Assembly (NCBI GenBank): GCA_015494165.1
Contig: WGBS01000022.1
Location: 1-9,998 of the forward strand
Reading direction: 5' to 3'
DNA length: 9,998 bases
Source of the DNA: Gammaproteobacteria bacterium
Lineage (GTDB): Bacteria; Pseudomonadota; Gammaproteobacteria; S144-34
In this document: positions 1 to 6,196 of the stretch, one piece after another
Layout of the letters: every line of letters begins with the position of its first letter
How positions within the stretch are numbered: position 1 is the first letter of the stretch
Made by a program: the position numbers and the translations under genes
Notes under the pieces: model-generated
The model's input: only the letters and a program-made list of their open reading frames with translations
The model's database searches: none
Told to the model about the DNA's origin: nothing

Positions 1-1540
<1,540 letters not shown>

Positions 1541-1545
1541 AGCGG

Positions 1546-1560
1546 GCTGCGGCCCGCAGC
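1546..1560 (+). terminator. GC-rich hairpin just after thiC, possible weak terminator
   Basis: GCTGCGG and CCGCAGC form a near-perfect inverted repeat 5 nt after the thiC stop; folded with a 5-nt loop the stem is GCTGC/GCAGC. No T-tract follows, since the next bases are a 7-nt tandem repeat. It may slow or end transcription from thiC, but it is not a canonical intrinsic terminator. The stem is partly made of the repeat unit itself. Confidence 0.3.
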
Positions 1561-1604
1561 TTGCAGCTTGCAGCTCGCAGGCTGCAGTCCACGGTCCGCA
1601 GCAG
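1556..1604. repeat. Heptamer tandem repeat, first module of element A
   Basis: Seven consecutive 7-nt units start at 1556: GCAGCTT, GCAGCTT, GCAGCTC, GCAGGCT, GCAGTCC, ACGGTCC, GCAGCAG. The first four or five are clearly related and later ones drift. The module begins 16 nt after the thiC stop. A similar module with consensus near GCGGCTC begins 11 nt after the stop of the DksA-like gene at 6006. No coding role is seen. Confidence 0.7.
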
Positions 1605-1641
1605 CCCGTCAGCCGCGCCCCGCTTTGGGGTCGCGTCGCTT

Positions 1642-1770
1642 TCCCGTCTCCCGCAGCCCGTCCCCCGTGCACTTCCGCGAAGCGGGTGAGACGGGAGTCG
1701 GGAGACGAGGGTCGGTGCGCGCTCCGCGCGCGGCTGTTTCTTTCCCGCCTCCCGAAACCCGTCTCCCGTA
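1642..1770. repeat. Composite intergenic element A: CCCGTNN heptamers around a hairpin core
   Basis: Heptamers of the form CCCGTCT/CCCGTAA, which can also be read as a 14-nt unit, occur at 1642-1669 (four units) and 1743-1770 (four units). Between them, 1689-1712 carries the same motif in inverse orientation (CGGGAGAC type), so the left and right parts can pair. In the middle is a small hairpin, GCGCGC-TCC-GCGCGC (1717-1722, 1726-1731). The stretch 1688-1739 matches 6090-6141 at 46 of 52 positions by eye. The element fills the gap between the convergent thiC and the 183-residue gene, a place where a bidirectional terminator would be expected. A T-rich stretch, GTTTCTTT, follows the hairpin at 1736-1743. 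I do not recognise it as a named repeat family. Confidence 0.75.
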
Positions 1771-1778
1771 ACCTGCCT

Positions 1779-2330
1779 TCACGGCGTCTCGAGGGTGGCG
1801 AGCGAGCCGAGCGCGGCGCGGATCTCGTCGAGCGTGAGGAAGCGCGGGTCCAGGGACGGGTCCTCCCAGTGGCCGCAGCGCAGGCGCCACGGCGCGTTCG
1901 GTCCGTCGCCCGCCAGGTAGAGCTCGGTCGCGTACATCCACTGGCTGGGGCCGCCGGCCAGCCACAATCCCGCGAGCAGAGGTCCGCGCGCGGGTGCGCG
2001 CACGAGGTTGGGATCCTCGTCGTGCACCACGCGCACGATCCGGTAGCGCCCGGGCGGCACCGTCACGGCCACCGGCGGCGCGCCGCGCAGCTCCAGGGCG
2101 CAGTGCGGCCGGAAGGGGTCCACGTCGGCGTAGGGGAGCACGCGCCCGTCCTGCACGTAGACCTCCCCCTCGCCCGGCGGCACTTCCACTGCCCGGTTCA
2201 GCACGAGGACGCTGCCCGGCGGCGGCGTGTGCAGCCGCTGCCAGCGGCGCTCGAGACCCGAGGCCTGGGCGCAGGCGGCGGCCACCGTGGCCGTCAGGGC
2301 GAGAGCAAGGGGCAGCAGCTTCGCTCGCAT
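1779..2330 (-). CDS. Secreted protein of unknown function, 183 residues
   Basis: I do not recognise a named family. The start ATG at 2330 has a good ribosome site (GGGAGG, 5 nt upstream). The N-terminus is a Sec signal: MRAK, then a hydrophobic run, with a plausible cleavage after AQA (residue 23). The sequence VAAAC ending at Cys20 could instead be a weak lipobox, so a lipoprotein is possible. The mature part has a stretch GSVLVLNRAVEVPPGEGEVY followed by YVQDGRV (residues 39-64), typical of a beta-rich periplasmic domain, then DPFRPHCALELR with Cys77. A later Cys152 (RCGHW) could pair with Cys77 as a disulfide. The C-terminus ends in a short acidic helix, LTLDEIRAALGSL. It lies 67 nt downstream of the phosphatidyltransferase gene on the same strand and may be co-transcribed. 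Location in the periplasm or cell envelope is an inference; substrate and role are unknown. Confidence 0.8.
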   Translation of the reverse strand: MRAKLLPLALALTATVAAACAQASGLERRWQRLHTPPPGSVLVLNRAVEVPPGEGEVYVQDGRVLPYADVDPFRPHCALELRGAPPVAVTVPPGRYRIVRVVHDEDPNLVRAPARGPLLAGLWLAGGPSQWMYATELYLAGDGPNAPWRLRCGHWEDPSLDPRFLTLDEIRAALGSLATLETP

Positions 2331-2376
2331 GGGAGCCTCCCGAAGCGTGTGGACCTGGACCCGGACCCGAAGTCTG

Positions 2377-2391
2377 ACCCGGAAGCCGGGT
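2377..2391 (-). other. Hairpin between the phosphatidyltransferase and secreted-protein genes
   Basis: ACCCGG-AAG-CCGGGT is a perfect 6-bp stem with a 3-nt loop, 6 nt after the stop of the upstream gene on the - strand. No T-run follows, so it looks more like an attenuating or RNA-stabilising hairpin than a terminator. Next to it, 2351-2369 is a short GGACCY-type tandem repeat. Confidence 0.35.
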
Positions 2392-2397
2392 GCAGGT

Positions 2398-3006
2398 TCA
2401 ACGGCCGGCGAGCGCCCGCCAGGTGTGGAAGGCGCGCTGGGCGGCGGTGAAGGCGCTCAGGACGGCGATGGCCCACACCGCGGGCGCCAGCAGGTCGAGC
2501 ACGAGCCCGGCACCGAGCACCACGACGCGCTCCGGGCGTGTCATGAGCCCCACCCGGCAGGAGACGCCGAGCCCCTCCGCGCGCGCCCGGGTGTAGCTCA
2601 CGAGCACCGAGGCGAGGAGGGCGAGCACCACGCCCGCCGCGTGCACGGCCTCGCCCGCCAGGGCGAAGCGGTAGGCCACGGCGGCGAGCACGACGCCCTC
2701 GGCGATCCGGTCCACGGTCGAGTCCAGGAAGGCGCCGAACGGCGTGGGGCCGCGGCCGGCGCGCGCGAGCGCGCCGTCCACGAGATCGAGGGCGCTGCCG
2801 GCCAGGAAGACGAGCCCGCCGGCGAGGGGGCGCCCCGCCGCCACCAGCCCCGCGGCGGCGATGGCGAGCGCCCCGCCGGCGAGGGTGACGGCGTTCGGGC
2901 TCACCGACAGCCGCCCCAGCAGGGCGACGAGCGGCGCGGCGAGGCGGCGCAGGCCCTCGCCGAGCTGCTCGCGCAGCGTCTCCATGAGCGGCTCGTGGGC
3001 GGTCAA
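2398..3006 (-). CDS. CDP-alcohol phosphatidyltransferase family membrane protein
   Basis: Members of this family move a phosphatidyl group from CDP-diacylglycerol to an alcohol such as glycerol-3-phosphate or inositol phosphate in the inner membrane. The full signature DxxDGxxARx8GxxxDxxxD is present at residues 74-99 (DLVDGALAR, then G91, D95, D99), counted from the TTG start at 3006. All four aspartates that bind metal and CDP are intact. The rest is Ala/Leu/Val-rich with about five or six membrane segments; length is about 202 residues, normal for the family. Start choice: TTG at 3006 has GGGAG six nt upstream; ATG at 2985 (protein beginning METLREQL) has a poor site; ATG at 3057 adds an Arg-rich leader and lies upstream of the likely promoter. 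The acceptor alcohol cannot be read from the sequence; phosphatidylglycerophosphate synthase is possible but unproven. Confidence 0.9.
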   Translation of the reverse strand: MTAHEPLMETLREQLGEGLRRLAAPLVALLGRLSVSPNAVTLAGGALAIAAAGLVAAGRPLAGGLVFLAGSALDLVDGALARAGRGPTPFGAFLDSTVDRIAEGVVLAAVAYRFALAGEAVHAAGVVLALLASVLVSYTRARAEGLGVSCRVGLMTRPERVVVLGAGLVLDLLAPAVWAIAVLSAFTAAQRAFHTWRALAGR

Positions 3007-3045
3007 GGCTCGCTCCCTTCCTCGATCCCTGGCGACTCGGCCTCC

Positions 3046-3051
3046 ATTACA
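3046..3051 (-). promoter_or_regulatory. Possible -10 box for the phosphatidyltransferase gene
   Basis: TGTAAT on the - strand matches TATAAT at five of six positions. No convincing -35 is seen 16-18 nt upstream. It would give a leader of about 30 nt before the TTG start at 3006, which is one reason to reject the longer ATG start at 3057. Confidence 0.25.
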
Positions 3052-3086
3052 GCGCATTTCGGCCCCGCGTGCAGGCGAGCGGGAGT

Positions 3087-3094
3087 GCTATCAT
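3087..3094 (+). promoter_or_regulatory. Possible extended -10 promoter of the DsrE-like gene
   Basis: The sequence TGCTATCAT (3086-3094) fits an extended -10 element: TG, one base, then TATCAT, five of six matches to TATAAT. It is one of few AT-containing patches in the region. It predicts a start near 3101 and a leader of about 50 nt. No good -35 is visible, which extended -10 promoters tolerate. Confidence 0.35.
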
Positions 3095-3151
3095 CGCGGG
3101 TGGGCGCCACCGGAGCGGGCGGCGCCGCGCAGCGGGGGAAGGGGAGTGCGG

Positions 3152-3637
3152 ATGGAAGGAGCGGACGGCAAAGGCGGGCGGCGCGGCTTCCTGCGCTGGG
3201 CGGCCGCCGCCGGCGGGCTGCTCGGGCTCGGGCGGCTGGCGCGCGCGCACCACACCGAGACCCACTTCGGCGAGACCACCGCCCACAAGCTGGTCTACCA
3301 GCTCAACAAGGCCGACCCGGACTACATCGGGCACGTGCTGTTCTCGGTGGGGGAGATGCTGCGCAAGTACGGCGACGACATCGAGCTGGTCGTCACCGTC
3401 ATCGGCCCCGGCCTGCATCTCCTGGCGAGGGAGCCCGGCCGTCCCATCCCGCTGGAGCTGCGCCAGCGCGCCGCGAGCCTCGCCCAGTACGGCGTCGCCT
3501 TCCACGCCTGCGGCAACACCCTCAAGGGGCTCGGGTGGACCGCGGACGATCTCGTAGACTTCGCTCAGGTGGTGCCGATCGGCGCCGACGACCTGATGCG
3601 CCTCCAAGAGCGCGGCTTCGCCTACATCAGCTGGTAG
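3152..3637 (+). CDS. Tat-exported DsrE/DsrF-like family protein
   Basis: A 161-residue protein whose mature part looks like the DsrE fold, found in sulfur-relay and sulfur-oxidation proteins. The N-terminus is a twin-arginine signal: GRRGFLR at residues 9-15, a hydrophobic Ala/Gly/Leu stretch, and a cleavage site after ARA (residue 32). The mature domain runs from HKLVYQLNKADPDY (from 45) through IELVVTVIGPGLHLL to a conserved-type cysteine in FHACGNTL (Cys120), and ends with the typical VPIGADDLMRLQERGFAYI. Cys120 sits where active-site cysteines occur in several DsrE-like proteins, so persulfide binding is possible but not shown. The start ATG has an AG-rich ribosome site (GGGGAG) 5 nt upstream. 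It is a single gene, divergent from the phosphatidyltransferase and convergent with the DUF5335-like gene 24 nt away. No dsrF, dsrH or tusA lies next to it. Confidence 0.85.
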   Translation: MEGADGKGGRRGFLRWAAAAGGLLGLGRLARAHHTETHFGETTAHKLVYQLNKADPDYIGHVLFSVGEMLRKYGDDIELVVTVIGPGLHLLAREPGRPIPLELRQRAASLAQYGVAFHACGNTLKGLGWTADDLVDFAQVVPIGADDLMRLQERGFAYISW

Positions 3638-3661
3638 GCGGGCGCCGCGCCGTAGCCGGGC

Positions 3662-4000
3662 TCAGGCCTTCTCGGGCAGCGCCAGCGGGGCGCGCAGGCG
3701 CACGATCTGGCGGTGCCCCTCCCGGTCGACGATCTCGACGCTGTGCAGCTCGGTGCCGTGCTCGTCGACGTAGACCGCTTCCGGATGGGGGATGAGGTGG
3801 TCGATATTCTCCATCGCCACCTCGAGCTCGTCGTCCTTGGGATCGTAGACGATGCCGTAGAGGGGCAGCCACTCGGCCTCCACCTGGTCGCCGAGGTCGA
3901 GCCCCTCGACCTCGACCTCCGCGCGCATCCCCTCGAGGACGCGGCTGACCCGGTTGAAGTACTCCTCCCACTGCTCGCGCTCGAGCTGGCGCACGCTCAT
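3662..4000 (-). CDS. DUF5335-like protein, 112 residues
   Basis: A small soluble acidic protein beginning MSVRQLEREQWEEYFNRVSR, which resembles the start of DUF5335 proteins (an N-terminal helix with a W-x-x-[FY]F pattern). It continues with beta-strand-like blocks: AEVEVEGLDLGDQVEAEWLP (residues 27-46), a short segment with DPKDDELEVAME, and a C-terminal strand IVDREGHRQIVRLRAP. No catalytic motif, signal peptide or membrane segment is visible. The start ATG at 4000 has GGAGGAG 8 nt upstream; longer in-frame versions add low-complexity Arg/Ala sequence and have no support. It follows moaC on the same strand after a 119-nt gap with a large palindrome, so co-transcription is uncertain. The family assignment is from memory of the pattern; its function is unknown. 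Confidence 0.75.
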   Translation of the reverse strand: MSVRQLEREQWEEYFNRVSRVLEGMRAEVEVEGLDLGDQVEAEWLPLYGIVYDPKDDELEVAMENIDHLIPHPEAVYVDEHGTELHSVEIVDREGHRQIVRLRAPLALPEKA

Positions 4001-4077
4001 GGCCCTTCTCCTCCGGTGTCCGCAGCGACCATCGCCTGCCGCGCGCGCGCACGCGGCGGCCACTGCCCGCAACATGT

Positions 4078-4093
4078 GGGCCGGCGCCGGCCC
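4078..4093. other. 16-bp perfect palindrome downstream of moaC
   Basis: GGGCCGGCGCCGGCCC is self-complementary over 16 bp. On the moaC strand it lies 26 nt after the stop codon. The run of three T that could serve a terminator is on the + strand side (4094-4096), where no gene needs it. It may be a hairpin that separates moaC from the DUF5335-like gene or an RNA 3' end stabiliser. Confidence 0.4.
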
Positions 4094-4119
4094 TTTCAAC
4101 GCGCGGACGGGCGCGCGGG

Positions 4120-4599
4120 TCAGGCGGGCGCGCGCCAGGTGCCCGAGCGCCCGCCGCTCTTCTCGAGCAGGCGCACGCCCTCGATCACCATGCCGCGGTC
4201 CACGGCCTTGCACATGTCATAGACCGTGAGCAGGGCGACCTGCACCGCGGTCAGGGCCTCCATCTCCACCCCCGTGCGCCACTCCGCCTCCACCGTGGCG
4301 CGGCAGAGCACGGCGGCGTCGTCGGGCTCGGCTTCGAGCTCGACCTCCACGCGCGTCAGCGGGATCGGGTGGCACAGCGGCACGAGCTCCGGCGTGCGCT
4401 TGGCCGCCATGATTCCGGCCACGCGCGCCACCCCGAGCACGTCGCCCTTGCGGTGGCGCCCCTCGCGGATGAGCTCGAGCGTCGGCGGGCGCATGCGGAT
4501 GCGGCCCTCGGCCACCGCGCACCGCCGCGTCGGGGGCTTGTCGCCGACGTCCACCATGCGGGCGTTGCCGCCCTCGTCGAAATGGGTGAGCTCGCTCAT
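4120..4599 (-). CDS. moaC: Cyclic pyranopterin monophosphate synthase MoaC
   Basis: MoaC converts the MoaA product (3',8-cyclo-7,8-dihydro-GTP) into cyclic pyranopterin monophosphate, the first pterin intermediate of molybdenum cofactor synthesis, in the cytoplasm. The 159-residue length is standard. The family blocks are intact: KRTPELVPLCHPIPLTRVEV (residues 67-86), GVEMEALTAVQVALLTVYDM (110-129) and the C-terminal LLEKSGGRSGTW. The catalytic pair Asp128 and Lys131 (DMCKA) falls at the same numbers as in the E. coli enzyme. The start ATG at 4599 has GGGAG six nt upstream. The gene is divergent from moaD and moaE across a 125-nt region, so the molybdopterin genes are split between two strands here. 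moaA and mogA/moaB are not in the window. Confidence 0.97.
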   Translation of the reverse strand: MSELTHFDEGGNARMVDVGDKPPTRRCAVAEGRIRMRPPTLELIREGRHRKGDVLGVARVAGIMAAKRTPELVPLCHPIPLTRVEVELEAEPDDAAVLCRATVEAEWRTGVEMEALTAVQVALLTVYDMCKAVDRGMVIEGVRLLEKSGGRSGTWRAPA

Positions 4600-4608
4600 G
4601 GCTGTCTC

Positions 4609-4625
4609 CCGGCTCCTGCAGCCGG
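4609..4625 (-). promoter_or_regulatory. Leader hairpin next to the moaC ribosome site
   Basis: On the moaC strand CCGGCT-GCAGG-AGCCGG forms a perfect 6-bp stem with a 5-nt loop. Its 3' side overlaps the start of the GGGAG ribosome site, so folding could lower moaC translation. It is far too small to be a molybdenum cofactor riboswitch. Confidence 0.3.
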
Positions 4626-4724
4626 TATTTCAGCAGCCCGGGCCGCGCCTGGCGAGCCCCGCGGCGCTGGCGGCGCCCGGCGGGCGCGGGTAGAGTGAGA
4701 CGGAGACGGAGCCCGGAGATCCCG

Positions 4725-5054
4725 ATGCGGGTGGAGGTGCGCTACCTGGCCAGCCTGCGCGAGCGCCTCGGGCGCGAGCGGGCGGTGGTGGAGGCGCCGG
4801 AGGCGAACCGCCTCACGGTGGCCGAGGTCTGGGAGCGGGCGGCGGGCCAGGGGCCGCTGCCGGCGGGCGTCCTGTGCGCGGTCAACATGGAGTACGCCAC
4901 CCCCGACCGGGAGGTGCGCGACGGTGACGAGGTCGCCTTCTTTCCGCCCGTGACGGGGGGAGCGCCCACGCGCGGCGAATCGGCGCGGGCCTGCGGGCGG
5001 ACCGCGGAGCGCGGCCTGCGTCTGCGGCACGGAGGGCGGCGCCGTGAATGTTGA
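4725..5054 (+). CDS. moaD: Molybdopterin synthase small subunit MoaD with C-terminal extension
   Basis: MoaD is the ubiquitin-fold sulfur carrier of molybdopterin synthase. Its C-terminal Gly-Gly is adenylated and thiocarboxylated by MoeB and a sulfurtransferase, and the tail enters the MoaE active site. Residues 1-79 are a normal MoaD: MRVEVRYLASLRERLG, then LTVAEVWERA, ending in DGDEVAFFPPVTGG (Gly78-Gly79). Every functional MoaD known to me ends there. In this frame no stop follows: 30 more residues, rich in Arg, Gly and Ala, are read to the TGA at 5052, overlapping moaE by 11 nt. Possible explanations are in-frame loss of the stop, a sequencing error at the G6 run (4955-4960), or a tail that is removed by a protease. 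Start ATG 4725 has GGAG six nt upstream. Identity as MoaD is firm; the mature C-terminus is not. Confidence 0.9.
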   Translation: MRVEVRYLASLRERLGRERAVVEAPEANRLTVAEVWERAAGQGPLPAGVLCAVNMEYATPDREVRDGDEVAFFPPVTGGAPTRGESARACGRTAERGLRLRHGGRRREC

Positions 5055-5523
5055 GGTCGGTCTGCGCGAGCGCCCCTTCGACCCGTGGGCCGAGCTCGCG
5101 GCGCGCACGCGCGCACGCCGCACGGATCTCGGCGCGGCGGCGGTGTTCGTGGGCACCATGCGCGACCGCAACGAGGGCGAGACCGTCGAGTCCATGTTCC
5201 TCGAGCATTACCCGGGCATGACCGAGCGCGAGCTGGAGCGCGCCGCCCGCGCGGCGCTCGAGCGCTGGGGCGCCTCCGACGCGCTCGTCCTGCACCGGGT
5301 CGGCGAGGTGCGCCCGGGCGAGACGCTGGTGCTGGTCGCGGTGTGGGCCGCCCATCGTGCCCACGCCTTCGCCGCCTGCCGCGAGCTGATGGAGGCGGTC
5401 AAGCACCGCGTGCCGCTGTGGAAGCGCGAGCGCACGGCCGCGGGCGAGCGCTGGGTGGAGCGCAACACCCCGGGCGAGGTGGCCGCATGGGGGGCGCCGG
5501 CCGAGCCGCCGGAGCAGGCTTGA
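5044..5523 (+). CDS. moaE: Molybdopterin synthase catalytic subunit MoaE
   Basis: MoaE, with thiocarboxylated MoaD, inserts the two dithiolene sulfurs into cyclic pyranopterin monophosphate to make molybdopterin. The 159-residue protein has the family blocks FVGTMRDRNEGETVESMFLE (residues 35-54), the helix LEHYPGMTERELE, the LHRVGEV segment, the AVWAAHRAHAF block (His104, Arg105), and the catalytic-site lysines Lys120 and Lys127 in AVKHRVPLWKRE, matching E. coli Lys119 and Lys126. The chosen start is GTG at 5044, with GGAGG eight nt upstream; the protein then begins NVEVGLRERPFDPWAEL, a usual MoaE N-terminus. The start lies inside the last codons of the extended moaD frame, so the two genes are translationally linked. 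Confidence 0.96.
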   Translation: MNVEVGLRERPFDPWAELAARTRARRTDLGAAAVFVGTMRDRNEGETVESMFLEHYPGMTERELERAARAALERWGASDALVLHRVGEVRPGETLVLVAVWAAHRAHAFAACRELMEAVKHRVPLWKRERTAAGERWVERNTPGEVAAWGAPAEPPEQA

Positions 5524-5540
5524 ATCGGGCGCGTGCCGCA

Positions 5541-5559
5541 CCCACGCAAGGGGCGTGGG
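5541..5559 (+). other. Hairpin between moaE and the DksA-like gene
   Basis: CCCACGC-AAGGG-GCGTGGG is a perfect 7-bp stem with a 5-nt loop, 17 nt after the moaE stop and 34 nt before the next start. No T-run follows, so read-through is likely. It may mark an RNA processing point or a partial attenuator in a moaD-moaE-dksA-like transcript. Confidence 0.35.
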
Positions 5560-5593
5560 CCGCAGGCGCGGCGACGGCAGAGGGAGGCAGCGC

Positions 5594-5995
5594 ATGGCAC
5601 CCCTGAGCGAGGCGGACCTGGCGCGCTACCGCGAAAAGCTGGAGGCGCGGCGGCGCGAGCTGCTGGAGGAGATCCGCACCGAGCTGCATCGCACCGAGGA
5701 GGAGAGCTACGTCGAGCTCGCCGGCCGCGTGCACGACGAGGGCGAGGAGGCGGTCGCCGACCTGCTCGCGGACATGAACCTGGACTTCGTCGCGCGCCAG
5801 ATCGAGGAGCTGCGCGAGGTGGAGGACGCCCTCGGCCGGATCGAGCGCGGCGAGTACGGCGTGTGCGTCGACTGCGGGGGCGAGATCGAGCGTGAGCGGC
5901 TCGACGCGCAGCCCACGGCGCTGCGCTGCATCGACTGCCAGGCCGCCTGGGAGCGCACCCACGCCACGGGGCCGGGACACCCCACGAGCCTGTGA
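5594..5995 (+). CDS. TraR/DksA-type C4 zinc-finger protein
   Basis: Small DksA relatives bind the secondary channel of RNA polymerase and adjust transcription initiation, often with ppGpp. The 133-residue protein begins MAPLSEADLARYREKLEARR, a long charged helix making the N-terminal half of the coiled coil. The turn region carries GRVHDEGEEAVADLLADM (residues 44-61), and the second helix holds VARQIEELREVEDAL. A C4 zinc finger follows: Cys91 and Cys94 (CVDC) and Cys112 and Cys115 (CIDC), spaced 17. The coiled-coil tip lacks the DxxDxA of classic DksA, so it belongs to the short TraR/YocK-like group rather than being the main DksA. Start ATG 5594 has a strong GGGAGG six nt upstream; the in-frame ATG at 5555 sits in an intergenic hairpin and is unlikely. 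It is 70 nt downstream of moaE on the same strand. Confidence 0.9.
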   Translation: MAPLSEADLARYREKLEARRRELLEEIRTELHRTEEESYVELAGRVHDEGEEAVADLLADMNLDFVARQIEELREVEDALGRIERGEYGVCVDCGGEIERERLDAQPTALRCIDCQAAWERTHATGPGHPTSL

Positions 5996-6005
5996 GCGGC
6001 GGGGT

Positions 6006-6047
6006 GCGGTTCGCAGGTGGCGGCTCGCGGCTGTCGGACGGCGGCGA
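6006..6047. repeat. Heptamer tandem repeat, first module of element B
   Basis: Six 7-nt steps: GCGGTTC, GCAGGTG, GCGGCTC, GCGGCTG, TCGGACG, GCGGCGA. The consensus is close to that of the module after thiC (1556), and it stands at a similar distance from the preceding stop (11 nt). Confidence 0.55.
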
Positions 6048-6089
6048 CGGCCACCGCGTGAGCTTCCCCGTCTGAGGCGGCAGAGGCGA

Positions 6090-6141
6090 GAGACGGGGGT
6101 CGGGAGACGAGGGTCGGTGCGCCCTTCGGGCGCAGCCGTTT
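6090..6141. repeat. 52-nt core shared with element A
   Basis: This stretch matches 1688-1739 at 46 of 52 positions by direct alignment. The first 29 nt differ once. The hairpin reads GCGCCC-TTC-GGGCGC (6119-6124, 6128-6133), against GCGCGC-TCC-GCGCGC in element A. The fifth base pair is changed on both sides, so pairing is kept. Both copies end in GTTT. Confidence 0.8.
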
Positions 6142-6168
6142 GAGCCTGCCCATCTCCTTGGTCCTTGG

Positions 6169-6193
6169 TCGGGGCTGGAAGCCCCTCCCACAA
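6169..6193 (-). repeat. REP-like palindromic element
   Basis: On the - strand it reads TTGTGGGA, then GGGGCT-TCC-AGCCCC, then GA. A GTGGG head followed by an imperfect or perfect GC palindrome is the layout of REP sequences known in Pseudomonas and xanthomonads, which are moved by RAYT transposases. Only one copy is in the window, and no RAYT gene is present. It sits inside element B where element A has nothing, so it looks like an insertion. Confidence 0.6.
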
Positions 6194-6196
6194 TCG

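Noticed and set aside
1568..1771. 67-residue + strand open frame after thiC
   Set aside because: It is built entirely of the 7-nt repeat modules of element A; no ribosome site and no sign of coding.
2227..3795. 522-residue + strand open frame
   Set aside because: It runs antisense to the phosphatidyltransferase and secreted-protein genes, and off-frame over the DsrE-like gene. The composition is Arg/Gly/Ala low complexity with no domain.
4078..4096. Intrinsic terminator on the + strand
   Set aside because: A GC palindrome followed by TTT looks suggestive, but no + strand gene ends nearby; for moaC the T side is on the wrong flank.
4600..4724. Molybdenum cofactor riboswitch before moaC or moaD
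   Set aside because: The whole region is 125 nt shared by two promoters and shows only a 6-bp hairpin; the conserved multi-helix layout cannot be recognised.
5044..5523. A true MoaD-MoaE fusion as the main product
   Set aside because: moaE has its own GTG with GGAGG at good spacing and a normal N-terminus, and a fusion would need a frameshift.
5555..5593. Longer N-terminus for the DksA-like protein (ATG 5555)
   Set aside because: It adds an Arg/Gly run, begins inside a hairpin arm, and lacks a ribosome site, while ATG 5594 has GGGAGG at ideal spacing.
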